From NCBI RefSeq assembly GCF_002086675.1, contig NZ_MVIF01000056.1:1-36302 (forward strand): a stretch of 36,302 nt of DNA. The letters are read 5' to 3'. Shown in pieces: positions 1 to 7,675 of this stretch. The notes below the pieces were generated by a model. It saw only the letters and a list, made by a program, of their open reading frames with translations, did no database searches and was not told the origin of the DNA. This stretch comes from Mycobacterium persicum. Lineage in GTDB: Bacteria; Actinomycetota; Actinomycetes; Mycobacteriales; Mycobacteriaceae. The position numbers were made by a program, and so were the translations under genes. Position 1 is the first letter of the stretch, and each line of letters opens with the position of its first letter.

Positions 1-833
1 TTTTCGCTTGCTGCTTTGCGCTTTCCTGTGTTCTCGTCGGCTCTTTTGCCGTGAGCGGCGTTTGTGTTTCCGTTGTTGCCGTATCCGGTGTTGGTGTTGC
101 CCTTGTTGCCGTCGCCGACGTTGGTGTTGCCCAGATTGCCATTACCGGAATTGGTGTCGCCCTTGTTGGCGTTGCCGGTGTTGCCGCTGCCAGGGTTGTA
201 ATCGCCGGTGTTGCCGGAGCCAATGTTGCCGCGCCCGCTGTTGCCGAAACCCAGGTTGACCCCGAACGCATTGCGGATCCCGATACTTGCGTCGTGTGCC
301 AGACCGAGCAGTGGCGGTGGCAGGTTTTGCCAGGGCGTGAGGCTGGCGGCGGCGATGGATACGTCCGCATGGTAGCCCGCCATCGCGGCCGCGTCCTGGA
401 TCCACATCTGTTCATACTCGGTCTCAGTCGCGGCTATAGCCGGAAAGTTCTGGCCGAAGAAGTTCCTAGCGGTGAGCGACAGAAGGTGCGCCCGGTTGAC
501 GGTCACCACTTGCGGGGGAACGGAGCCCTGCAAAGCCGCCTCGAATGCTCTTACCGTCGCCCAGGCGTTCCCGGCGGAATTTTCGGCTCCGGTCGCTGCC
601 GCTCGCAGCCATCCGGCATAGGGAGTGGCCGCGACCAGCATCGACGCCGCTGCCCGACCCTGCCAAGCCTCGTTCGCCAGTGCGGAAATCAGCGATTCGA
701 AACCAGCTGCGGCCAACGCGAGCTCCCTTGCCACGCCGTCCCAGGCAGTGGCCGCAAACAGCATTGGTGCTGATCCGGCACCCGCAAACAGTCGTGCGGA
801 ATTAACTTCCGGCGGCAATATCAGATATCGCAT
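1..833 (-). CDS. PPE family protein with MPTR-type repeats (partial, runs off left edge)
   Basis: At least 277 codons are read leftward with no stop before base 1, so the C-terminus lies outside the window. The start is ATG at 833, with AAAGGTG about nine bases upstream. After MRYLIL comes the diagnostic PPE motif (LPPEVNSARLFAG), then the alpha-helical PPE domain to about residue 170, including AWQGRAAASM and QMWIQDAAAMAGYHA. A run of NxGxxNxG pentapeptides follows (GNSGRGNIGSGN, GNTGDYN), which is the major polymorphic tandem repeat (MPTR) type. PPE proteins normally pair with PE proteins and leave through type VII (ESX) secretion to the cell surface. No PE partner is next to this one. The last visible residues (KRADENTGKRK) leave the repeat pattern, so the tail may be truncated or frameshifted. 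The family assignment is sure; the function of this member is unknown. Confidence 0.9.
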   Translation of the reverse strand, partial: MRYLILPPEVNSARLFAGAGSAPMLFAATAWDGVARELALAAAGFESLISALANEAWQGRAAASMLVAATPYAGWLRAAATGAENSAGNAWATVRAFEAALQGSVPPQVVTVNRAHLLSLTARNFFGQNFPAIAATETEYEQMWIQDAAAMAGYHADVSIAAASLTPWQNLPPPLLGLAHDASIGIRNAFGVNLGFGNSGRGNIGSGNTGDYNPGSGNTGNANKGDTNSGNGNLGNTNVGDGNKGNTNTGYGNNGNTNAAHGKRADENTGKRKAASE

Positions 834-1015
834 CTGGACGGCACCTTTCTGCTCGGCTCCGATCCGAGACAAGAGTACGTCGATTCATCATCTTTGATGC
901 GCCAATCCAGTAATCGCACTGTGGCATCATGTATTTGGTGGCTGGCTGGACCGGAACCGTTGTCGTCGGGGTAGCCCGATCACTAGGCCATGTCAGCGCG
1001 AAGGCCCGGGATACG

Positions 1016-1277
1016 TCACAAGCACGCCTTGCAATAGGTGTCCAGGATCCGCTCGGCGACGCGTGCCCAAGAGAACTTGTCGACACATGGCTGACGTCCG
1101 TCCTGGCCGTAACTCTCCGCTCTGGAGGGGTTCGCGACCAGCGCATTAATGGCTGTTGCCAATCCGCCCTGGTAGCCGTTCGGATCGTCGGGTCGTAATG
1201 CGCCAACGATCCGGTGACCTGTCGGCGACCACCTCCGCTATCCGCCCACGGAGGCCACCACAGCGGTTGCGCATGCC
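1016..1277 (-). pseudogene. C-terminal remnant of a GlgM/GlgA-type glycosyltransferase
   Basis: Read on the minus strand, this gives the last ~85 residues of a mycobacterial family-4 glycosyltransferase (glycogen/maltose-1-phosphate synthase type). It starts at ACATAVVASVGG and continues through IAEVVAD, TGSLAHYD and PDDPNGYQGGLATAINAL to GRQPCVDKFSWARVAERIL, ending in CKACL and TGA at 1018-1016. The pieces lie in different frames. At least three single-base losses are needed, near 1241-1245, 1219-1221 and 1190-1193. The N-terminal ~300 residues are absent, and homology stops exactly where IS21-like sequence begins. Identification rests on recalled similarity to M. tuberculosis GlgM (Rv1212c). 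It is certainly non-functional. Confidence 0.75.
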
Positions 1278-1944
1278 GGCGACGGTGATTGCCGAGCGGA
1301 TCGGCTGGACCCGCTCGATTCGGGTCCTTTCCGGGCGGGTGGCCGAGCTGCGGCCGGTGTATTTGCCGCCGGACCCGGCCTCGCGCACCGAGTATGTGGC
1401 CGGGGGGGATCGCCCAGTGTGATTTCTGGTTTCCGCCGATCGAGCTGTCGGTGGGATTTGGGCAGAGCCGCACCGCCAAACAGCTGCCGGTGTTGACCAT
1501 GGTGTGCGCCTATTCACGTTGGCTGTTGGCCATGCTGCTGCCTTCGCGGTGCGCCGAAGACTTGTTCGCCGGCTGCTGTCGTTGCCGCCGGTGGCCCCGG
1601 CTACCGGGTGGTGTTCGTCGCTGCGGCTGCCGCGCGATCACTATGTGCGCGTGGATTCCAACGATTACCCGGTGCATCCGGGCGGCATCGGGCGCCGGGT
1701 GCTGGTGCGCGCGGACCTGGATCGGGTGCAGGCGTTTTGTGATAGCCAGCTGCTCGCCGATCACCAACGGATTTGGGCGGCTCATCAGACGATCTCCGAC
1801 CCCGCGCATGTCGATGCGGCGAAGGTGTTGCGCCACAAACACTTCAGCGTAGCCAAGCCGCTGTCCGAGCCGCAGGTGCAGGTCCGCTCGCTTACCGATT
1901 ACGATGCCGCACTCGGTGTTGACCTTGATGGTGGGGTGGCCTGA
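1270..1944 (+). pseudogene. istA: IS21-family transposase IstA, degenerate
   Basis: Fragments of an IS21-type IstA lie in two or three frames. RMPATVIAERIGWTRSIRVL and ELRPVYLPPDPASRTEYVAG come first. After a frameshift at the G-run near 1405-1411 comes the first DDE segment, AQCDFWFPPIELSVGFGQ, then QLPVLTMVCAYSRWLLAMLLPSR. Around 1560-1620 the core is lost, so the middle of the catalytic domain, including the remaining acidic residues, is missing. The C-terminal part (DHYVRVDSNDYPVHPGGIGR, AAKVLRHKHFSV) is intact to the stop at 1942-1944. That stop overlaps the istB start (TGATG), the usual IS21 arrangement. The N-terminal helix-turn-helix is absent. IstA would cut and join DNA; this copy is dead. 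Confidence 0.85.
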
Positions 1945-2325
1945 TGCCCGCCACCAAGACGGCCCAGCGCCGCGATGTGACCGCGGAGATCGCTTATCTG
2001 ACAAGGGCGCTCAAAGCGCCCACACTACGCGAGTCGGTGACCCGGCTAGCTGAGCGGGCCCGCGCCGAGAACTGGAGCCACGAAGAGCACCTGGCGGCGT
2101 GCCTGCAACGCGAAGTCTCGGCCCGTGAATCCCTCGGCGGTGAGGGCCGCATCCGCGCCGCCCTGCTCCCGGCCCGTAAATCGTTGGAAGCTCGACTTCG
2201 AGCATGCCCGCGGACTCAAACGCGACGCCCATCGCGCATCTAGGAACGCTCGATTTCATCACTGCCCGCGACAACGTCGTCTTCCTCGGCCCGCCCGGCA
2301 CCGGGAAACGTACCTGGCGGCTTAG
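1944..2325 (+). pseudogene. istB: IS21-family helper ATPase IstB, truncated and frameshifted
   Basis: ATG at 1944 opens MPATKTAQRRDVTAEIAYLT and continues LKAPTLRESVTRLAERARAE, the typical N-terminal domain of IstB. Frameshifts follow, with LDFEHARGLKRDA and LGTLDFITARDNVVFLGPPG in separate frames, the latter leading to the Walker A motif GPPGTGK. The reading then breaks again (TYLAA) and stops. The rest of the AAA+ domain (Walker B, sensors) is missing. IstB normally assembles on target DNA and stimulates IstA. No convincing right-hand terminal repeat was found, so the element is a partial relic. Confidence 0.8.
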
Positions 2326-2485
2326 CTGAGTCGGAAAGTTCTGGCCGACGTTGTCGCCGGGTGGCCGATCGTCTGCGTCCCCAGTGCCGTTCAACATCGG
2401 TCAGCGGCTGATCCACTCGGAGTGAGTGTCATGGACTACAACCATGGCAGCGGTATGATCTGCCGGTGAATCCGACCGGAAAACG

Positions 2486-3379
2486 ATGACCTACAGCCTG
2501 CGGCTTCGGCAACTCGTACAACGTCTTTCGCATCGCAAGGTTCGCCACTGGTTCGGCGGTCGCACAGTCATGCGTGACGTGCAGGGTGTGTCGCTCGCGA
2601 TGCCACGATCGCACCGGCTTCCGGACCACGTCCGCCTGTTCCCCAGTTATGGTCAGAACCTCGTGGATCTGGCGGTCTGCCTCGGCGAGATCGACAGGCC
2701 TCTCGGCGTCATCGACGTCGGAGCGAATATCGGTGACTCCGCGGTACAGATCCTTGCGAAAGTTGACGCCCGCGTGCTCTGTGTCGAGGCAGACCACGAG
2801 TACCTGCCGTACCTGAAGCGCAATGTCGGGTCGGACAACCGCTGCGTGATCGAATTCGGGCTTCTAGTCACCGATACGGGCGAGGCCTCTGGTCTCGGCG
2901 CGGTGCGCAAGGGCGGCACGACCCGCTTCGTCCAGGGCGGAGCACCCGTGGCGGCTGCCGCACTGACCGTGGCCGAACTGCCGATCCGTCACCCAGAATT
3001 GCCGCCAATCCGGCTTGTCAAATCGGACACAGACGGCCACGACACGACACTGATCCCGGCGCTCGCGCGGGCATACTCAAGTTCTCGTCCGGTGCTGTTC
3101 TTCGAATATGATCACTACCTCTCCCACCTGGCTGGCGTAGCGGACCCGACCGCTGTTTGGGGCAAGCTCAAGGACGCCGGCTACTCGTTTGTTGGCATAT
3201 GGGACGATTTCGGCAAGCCGATTCAGGTCGTGTCGATCGATGAGGTGCCAACCATCGCCTCGGTAATGGACAAGCCCGTTTCTGACCGCGGATACCACTA
3301 CTGGGATGTCGCGGTCGTGCACGCCGACGACAACGCGGGCAGGGCCGCAATGGACCGGCTCTTCGCTGCGGGCCGCTGA
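2486..3379 (+). CDS. FkbM family SAM-dependent methyltransferase
   Basis: A 297-residue soluble Rossmann-fold methyltransferase. The SAM-binding loop is DVGANIGD (residues ~77-84), followed by the acidic strand end CVEAD (~99-103) that would hold the ribose hydroxyls. A central LVKSDTDGHD segment matches the FkbM signature (vKiDveG-like). FkbM enzymes usually O-methylate hydroxyls on polyketides, sugars or peptides; the substrate here is unknown. The ATG at 2486 has only a weak GGAAAA upstream, and no better in-frame start fits. The gene lies just downstream of IS21 debris and 322 bp upstream of the mini-gene and SagB-like dehydrogenase on the same strand, so it could belong to that island. 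The length is normal and no damage is seen. Confidence 0.85.
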   Translation: MTYSLRLRQLVQRLSHRKVRHWFGGRTVMRDVQGVSLAMPRSHRLPDHVRLFPSYGQNLVDLAVCLGEIDRPLGVIDVGANIGDSAVQILAKVDARVLCVEADHEYLPYLKRNVGSDNRCVIEFGLLVTDTGEASGLGAVRKGGTTRFVQGGAPVAAAALTVAELPIRHPELPPIRLVKSDTDGHDTTLIPALARAYSSSRPVLFFEYDHYLSHLAGVADPTAVWGKLKDAGYSFVGIWDDFGKPIQVVSIDEVPTIASVMDKPVSDRGYHYWDVAVVHADDNAGRAAMDRLFAAGR

Positions 3380-3701
3380 GATGTAGGCGCTGAATGGATC
3401 TCAATCAGCGACCCGGCCTGCTCGTGATCCGAGCCTGATCTAGACGACAAGTTAAGGTCACCGAGCCCACGTCCAGATGACGGTCACTTTCGCCCCGAAC
3501 AACCAAACCGGCCGACCGCACGGCGTCGTCACCCGACATGTTGACTGCCTCTCCGCGGTTGCGGTGCCGATACCGAGATCAGCGTAACTAGCAGCTGGTC
3601 ACCAGTATCGTGTCAGGCGGCACACATGAAACCCAGGTATAAAGGCTTTTCAGCTAATGCGGCATTGCTCAGCACGTTCAACAGAAGGAGGTGAAGTCAA
3701 G
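3380..3701 (+). promoter_or_regulatory. Intergenic region with possible promoter for the mini-gene
   Basis: No gene is visible in this 322-bp gap. A TATAAA hexamer at 3638-3643 could be a -10 element, about 60 bases before the mini-gene start, but no clear -35 accompanies it. AGAAGGAGGTGA at about 3683-3694 is a near-perfect anti-16S match, ending seven bases before the ATG at 3702. The ribosome-binding site is well supported; the promoter is only suggested. Confidence 0.4.
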
Positions 3702-3785
3702 ATGCGTAAGTTTACGCTTAAGCCTGTTGCGTTGACCCGGACAGACAGGACCAGCGCGACCCCATTCTGGTACCCCGAGAGATAG
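3702..3785 (+). CDS. 27-residue peptide, candidate precursor for the SagB-like dehydrogenase
   Basis: ATG at 3702 opens 27 codons ending TAG. The peptide is basic at its N-terminus (MRKFTLKPVALTR), has a Thr/Arg/Asp-rich middle (TDRTS) and an aromatic tail (ATPFWYPER). The Shine-Dalgarno AGAAGGAGGTGA, seven bases upstream, is among the strongest in the window, which argues for real translation. It precedes the SagB/ThcOx-type dehydrogenase by 91 bp on the same strand. Tiny genes beside such enzymes are commonly RiPP precursors (known for the family); that this one is a substrate is inference. It has no Cys and only one Ser, so classical thiazole formation is impossible. Thr-, Tyr- or Trp-directed chemistry would be needed. 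A leader peptide controlling translation is the alternative. Confidence 0.6.
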   Translation: MRKFTLKPVALTRTDRTSATPFWYPER

Positions 3786-3825
3786 GCTCCGGGAGGCTGT
3801 TGATGGATCCCGTCGGAGGTCGTTC

Positions 3826-3873
3826 ATGAACACTCACCGAAGGTGGATCTGGGTCGAGACCAGGAGCAAATGA
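3826..3873 (+). CDS. Possible 15-codon ORF coupled to the SagB-like gene
   Basis: ATG at 3826 has GGAGG six bases upstream and encodes MNTHRRWIWVETRSK before TGA at 3871-3873, three bases before the dehydrogenase ATG at 3877. It is in the same frame as the dehydrogenase. It may be a translational-coupling leader, a second small peptide, or simply the mutated beginning of the dehydrogenase gene. Nothing in the sequence decides between these. Confidence 0.25.
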   Translation: MNTHRRWIWVETRSK

Positions 3874-3876
3874 TCG

Positions 3877-5040
3877 ATGCGGCTGAGGCGGCGGCGATGT
3901 CTAGTCTGTTATTGGCATGCCGGCGCCTTTGTCGTGCATGGCTACCCGCGCCTGTCACCTCTTGAGCTGCACCCGGTTGCCGTCGAGATGCTCGCGGCCT
4001 TTGACGACTGGATTGAACTCGACAGGGCCATGGAAGACCTCGTGGGCTTCGACCGAGCATCCATCGAAGAAGCTGTGGCGGTATTGCGTGAGAACAGCCT
4101 CTTGCTGCAGGAGGGAAGCGATGAGGCCAACGAAGACGAGAAGATCTTCGATCAGTGGGGTCCCTGGGCGCCCGAGGCGTCGCTATTTCACTACGCCACC
4201 CAAGACGAGCACTACGTCCGAGTCGATCTGGCCTTCGATTCTTTGGAGTCCACGGCAACCGACGCGAACGAAGTGGTACCTGACGATGGCATCAAACGTC
4301 GGGTGCACACCCTGTTCACCACGTACCCCGAGGCAGATCGGTTGTTGCTGCCCCGCGGGTCTACCCGGTTATCGGAGCCATTCGACCAGGTTTTGCACCG
4401 CAGGCGGACACACCGCGATTTCACCGACCAGCCAGTTTCCTTGGAAACGTTCTCGGCGTTGTTGGCAACGGTATTCGGGCCGGTCGATTTTATCGATTCC
4501 GGCCGCAGCGCATTGCTGCGACGCACCAGCGCATCCGGCGGTAGCCGCCAGGAAATCGATGCCTGTGTCGGTGTTCTCAACGTCGAAGGCGTGCCGCCAG
4601 GTACCTACCACTACAACTGTCTCGAGCATTCGCTGGAACTGCTGAGCGAAGGGCTGACCAGCGACCAGGTAGTCGAGCTCTGCGGCAGGCAGGAATGGGC
4701 AGGCGCGACCGCGTTTATCGTGGTCCTCTGCACGACGATCGACCGCATGCTCAGCAAATACCGCACCCCGCGCGCGTATCGGATATGTCTGCTCAATGCC
4801 GGACACTTGGGCCAGACGTTCGCGCTTGCCGCCACGGCCCTTGGCTTAGGTCCATTCCAGACCGCGGCCTTCCACGACTCGACCGTCGCCGAATTCTGTG
4901 GACTGGACAACATCGGACGCACGCCGTTGTACATTCTCGCGGCGGGCCACCCCAACAACGACCCGATCACGCCCCCGCTGGCGGGCCTGGACACCTTCCG
5001 TCGAACGTCCCTTTACACAAAACAACGCGGCTCGGCCTAG
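3877..5040 (+). CDS. SagB/ThcOx-type FMN-dependent dehydrogenase
   Basis: A 387-residue protein. The N-terminal ~165 residues (LVCYWHAGAFVVHGY, VEMLAAFDDW) match the small domain common in stand-alone actinobacterial SagB proteins. A nitroreductase-fold domain follows with the SagB hallmarks: RRRTHRDF (~175-182, FMN phosphate), RRTSASGGSRQEIDA (~215-229), GTYHYNCLEHSLELL, KYRTPRAYR (~294-302) and GHLGQTFALAATALGLG. In TOMM pathways such enzymes oxidise azolines to azoles; relatives act alone on peptide residues. No cyclodehydratase is nearby. The chosen ATG has CAGGAG about ten bases upstream. Just upstream, an in-frame TGA (3871-3873) closes a 15-codon ORF, while the +1 frame reads plausible coding (VDLGRDQEQMIDA), so the original N-terminus may have been altered by a small indel. 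The catalytic part looks intact. Confidence 0.85.
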   Translation: MRLRRRRCLVCYWHAGAFVVHGYPRLSPLELHPVAVEMLAAFDDWIELDRAMEDLVGFDRASIEEAVAVLRENSLLLQEGSDEANEDEKIFDQWGPWAPEASLFHYATQDEHYVRVDLAFDSLESTATDANEVVPDDGIKRRVHTLFTTYPEADRLLLPRGSTRLSEPFDQVLHRRRTHRDFTDQPVSLETFSALLATVFGPVDFIDSGRSALLRRTSASGGSRQEIDACVGVLNVEGVPPGTYHYNCLEHSLELLSEGLTSDQVVELCGRQEWAGATAFIVVLCTTIDRMLSKYRTPRAYRICLLNAGHLGQTFALAATALGLGPFQTAAFHDSTVAEFCGLDNIGRTPLYILAAGHPNNDPITPPLAGLDTFRRTSLYTKQRGSA

Positions 5041-5051
5041 TTCGACGATCT

Positions 5052-5081
5052 CCAGGCGGGTGTGGCCGTAAACCCACCTGG
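5052..5081. terminator. Hairpin between convergent genes
   Basis: CCAGGCGGGT and ACCCACCTGG pair with one mismatch across a ten-base loop, 11 bases after the dehydrogenase stop and about 50 bases before the end of the convergent exporter gene. There is no T-run, as is usual in mycobacteria. It could serve both genes. Confidence 0.45.
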
Positions 5082-5131
5082 ACCAGCGCCACCAGTCGGC
5101 TGGCCAACTTAGCTGAACAGGTCCGGCGTAC

Positions 5132-6748
5132 TCAAACGCTCGTCGTGCCCGGAGGTGTCTTCGGCAGGAACGCCGCGGGGATCAGTGTCGACACCACCAG
5201 CACGACCGCAATCACGAACACCACCGTGTAGGCGTGCGAAAGGTCGTGCAGCACCCGGCTTGCGAAGTCGGGGGCAAGGGCCTGTTGCGGTATCGCCGAC
5301 GGGTCGACCGCTAAGCCATGTCTGACCGCCTGCTGCTGCAGGGCAGCGACTCTGTTTGCCACCCCGATGTTTTCGCTGCGATTGAACTGGTTGGTGAGGA
5401 TCATCGACATCAATGCGGTTCCTATCGAGCCGCCGACCTGCTGGGTGACGCTGATCACCGCCGACCCACGGGCAATCTCGCGCGGTGCTAGCGTCTGGAT
5501 CGCGGCGCCGGAGAGCGGCATCATCGTGCAACCGGTCCCCATGCCCAACAGCCCGAGGCCGGCCAGCAGCGTCGGTAGGTAGCCCGCCTGCCTGGCTACA
5601 CCGAATGTGAAGATCCCCAGGCCGGCGGCGATCAGTGTGAGGCCCACGAGCACGCTCTTGCCCGGCCCGCGCCTGTCCATGAAGGCGCCGGCGAACGGCA
5701 TGGTCAGCATTGCGCCCAGCCCGTTGGGAATCAGGTGTACCCCCGACTGCATCGGTGTTTGATGCAGAACCTGCTGGAGATAGCTCGGCAGCAGCAGCGC
5801 CGCACCGAAATAGGCGACGGCGAATGTCGCGAAGGTCAGATTGGCTCGGGCGAACACCCGGTTGGTGAACAGCCGCAGATCCAGAAGCGGGTGATCGGCG
5901 CGGTGCCAGGCATGCCACCCGAACAACGCAACCAGCATCAGCCCGACGATCACCGGAACGGCCACGTAGCGGTCGGTCACACTGCCGCGGCCCGGGATCG
6001 ACGACACCCCGAACAGAAACGTTGCCAGACCGGGCGACAGCAGCAGCACCCCGACGAGGTCGAAGCTCTCCGCCGGTGCGGGCTGGTCTTTGGGGAACAC
6101 GAGTGCCGCGAGGGTGAACGCGATCAACCCGATCGGCAGGTTGACCAGGAAGATCCACGGCCAGCTGAAGGCACCGATGAGCCAGCCGCCCAGGATCGGC
6201 CCGCCGATCGGGCCGAGCAGCATCGGGATGCCCAGCACCGCCATCATGCGTCCCAGACGTTTGGGGCCGGCCACGCGGGTCAGGATGGTGAACCCCAGCG
6301 GCATCAACATGCCACCGCCAATACCCTGAATCACGCGGAACGCGATGAGCGCCAAAATGTTTGGCGCCGACGCACACAGCAGTGAGCCGAGCGTGAACGC
6401 CAGGATGGAACCCATCCAGAGGCGCTTGGTGCCGAACCGGTCGGCCGCCCAACCCGTTAGCGGGATCACAGTCGCCAGCGCCAGCGTATAGCCGGTCATG
6501 GTCCAGCCGACCACGGCCTGGGTGGAGTCGAACTCGGTGATGAAGGTGCGTTGCGCGACACTGACGATGGTGGCGTCGAGGATCGACATCACCGAGGCCA
6601 GCACGCAGACCCCGGCGATCCGGAAAAGCCGCGCGTCGAGCCGGTCGGGGTAGACGTGTTCGCCGGGGCTGTGCTGCCCCGTGGCAGGTGTGGGCAGCGC
6701 GGCGTCGGCCGGTGCGGAACGCGCCTTGTCCATGGCGCTGCTGAGCAT
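5132..6748 (-). CDS. emrB: DHA2-type MFS multidrug exporter (EmrB/QacA family, Rv0783c-like)
   Basis: A 538-residue integral membrane protein with about 14 predicted helices, a proton-driven drug or metabolite exporter. Family signs are FITEFDSTQAVVGWTMTGYT in the first periplasmic loop, motif A (GWAADRFGTKRLW) after TM2, the motif C-like stretch PMLLGPIGGPILGGWLIGAF, and repeated ISVTQQVGGSIGTALMS near TM13. The frame stays open upstream to 6973, but that extension is Arg-rich and unlike the family. The start is placed at ATG 6748 (MLSSAMDKARS; a second ATG is at 6733), giving the family length and a divergent promoter region with the next gene. The gene order matches M. tuberculosis Rv0783c-Rv0785. 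It could export the product of the convergent SagB island, but its conservation in species without that island argues for an independent role. Confidence 0.9.
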   Translation of the reverse strand: MLSSAMDKARSAPADAALPTPATGQHSPGEHVYPDRLDARLFRIAGVCVLASVMSILDATIVSVAQRTFITEFDSTQAVVGWTMTGYTLALATVIPLTGWAADRFGTKRLWMGSILAFTLGSLLCASAPNILALIAFRVIQGIGGGMLMPLGFTILTRVAGPKRLGRMMAVLGIPMLLGPIGGPILGGWLIGAFSWPWIFLVNLPIGLIAFTLAALVFPKDQPAPAESFDLVGVLLLSPGLATFLFGVSSIPGRGSVTDRYVAVPVIVGLMLVALFGWHAWHRADHPLLDLRLFTNRVFARANLTFATFAVAYFGAALLLPSYLQQVLHQTPMQSGVHLIPNGLGAMLTMPFAGAFMDRRGPGKSVLVGLTLIAAGLGIFTFGVARQAGYLPTLLAGLGLLGMGTGCTMMPLSGAAIQTLAPREIARGSAVISVTQQVGGSIGTALMSMILTNQFNRSENIGVANRVAALQQQAVRHGLAVDPSAIPQQALAPDFASRVLHDLSHAYTVVFVIAVVLVVSTLIPAAFLPKTPPGTTSV

Positions 6749-6906
6749 ATCGACAGCTGTCACCGCTACCGCTGCCGGGACCGGCTCGGCTCGGGGTGCC
6801 CGGCCCCGCAGCGAGCCGGATATCCGCACGTCAGAGGCACTGGATAGTCGTCTGCTGGCTGCGTGTATTTCACCGTCCGGAAACCTGGCATCGGCAAACT
6901 GAACGT

Positions 6907-7611
6907 GTGTCTGGAAAACTGATCGTCTCGGTCTCGGGGATAGGTGAGCGCACCCTGGCCGGCGTCGAGGCATTCTGCGCGGAGATGGATGCCCGTTCGG
7001 TGCCGGTGTCGCTGCTGGTTGCTCCGCGACTCAAGGGTGACTACCGCCTCGACCGGGACCCCCGCACCGTCGAGTGGCTGGCCGCCCGGCGTGCCGGCGG
7101 CGACGCCCTGGTACTGCACGGCTACGACGAAGCCGCAACCAAGAAACGGCGCGGCGAATTCGCGACGCTGCTTGCCCACGAGGCCAACCTGCGGGTGATG
7201 GCCGCCGACCGGGTGCTCGAACACCTGGGGCTGCGTACCCGGCTGTTTGCGGCGCCGGGCTGGGTGGTGTCCCCGGGGGTCGTCAAGGCATTGCCGGGAA
7301 ACGGTTTTCGGTTGCTTGCGGATTATCACGGGATCACCGACCTGGTCCGCAAGAACACGGTGCGTGCCCGAATACTGGGCATCGGTGAGAGCTTCCTGAC
7401 CGAGCCGTGGTGGTGCCGGATGGTGGTGCTATCGGCCGAACGCATCGCGCGGCGCGGCGGCGTGGTGCGCGTCGCCGTTTCGGCGCGGCAATTGTCCAAG
7501 TCCGGTCCGCGCCAGGCCATGCTGGATGCCATCGACCTGTCGATGATGCACGGTTGCACACCGACGGTGTACCAATGGCGGCCCAATAGAGCTGTGCTCG
7601 ACGCCGCCTAG
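6907..7611 (+). CDS. DUF2334/polysaccharide-deacetylase-like protein (Rv0784-like)
   Basis: A 234-residue protein starting at GTG 6907 (SGKLIVSVSGIGERTLAGVE). The first strand ends in a short loop, then DARSVPVSLLVAPRLKG, VEWLAARRAGGDALVLHGYD and LFAAPGWVVSPG follow. This matches the NodB-like fold of DUF2334 proteins, with strand-end HGYD and aPGW positions where carbohydrate esterase-4 enzymes hold metal and substrate. The usual catalytic Asp-Asp pair is not obvious, so activity is uncertain. Longer reading from 6796 is rejected because that region carries the divergent promoter and basic, family-unlike sequence. From memory it is very similar to M. tuberculosis Rv0784. It is divergent from the exporter and co-directional with the FAD dehydrogenase 64 bp downstream. 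Confidence 0.85.
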   Translation: MSGKLIVSVSGIGERTLAGVEAFCAEMDARSVPVSLLVAPRLKGDYRLDRDPRTVEWLAARRAGGDALVLHGYDEAATKKRRGEFATLLAHEANLRVMAADRVLEHLGLRTRLFAAPGWVVSPGVVKALPGNGFRLLADYHGITDLVRKNTVRARILGIGESFLTEPWWCRMVVLSAERIARRGGVVRVAVSARQLSKSGPRQAMLDAIDLSMMHGCTPTVYQWRPNRAVLDAA

Positions 7612-7675
7612 CTGACGCCCGCCCGCCCAGCCGTAAAGTCTGCCGCCGTGAGCGGTGGCACTACCCTGTACCGAC

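Noticed and set aside
5109..6452. A 447-codon minus-strand open frame inside the exporter gene
   Set aside because: It overlaps the DHA2 transporter in another frame; only the transporter frame shows membrane helices and family motifs.
6749..6973. 75-residue N-terminal extension of the exporter
   Set aside because: Arg/Pro-rich, not like family members, and it would overlap the divergent gene's start region.
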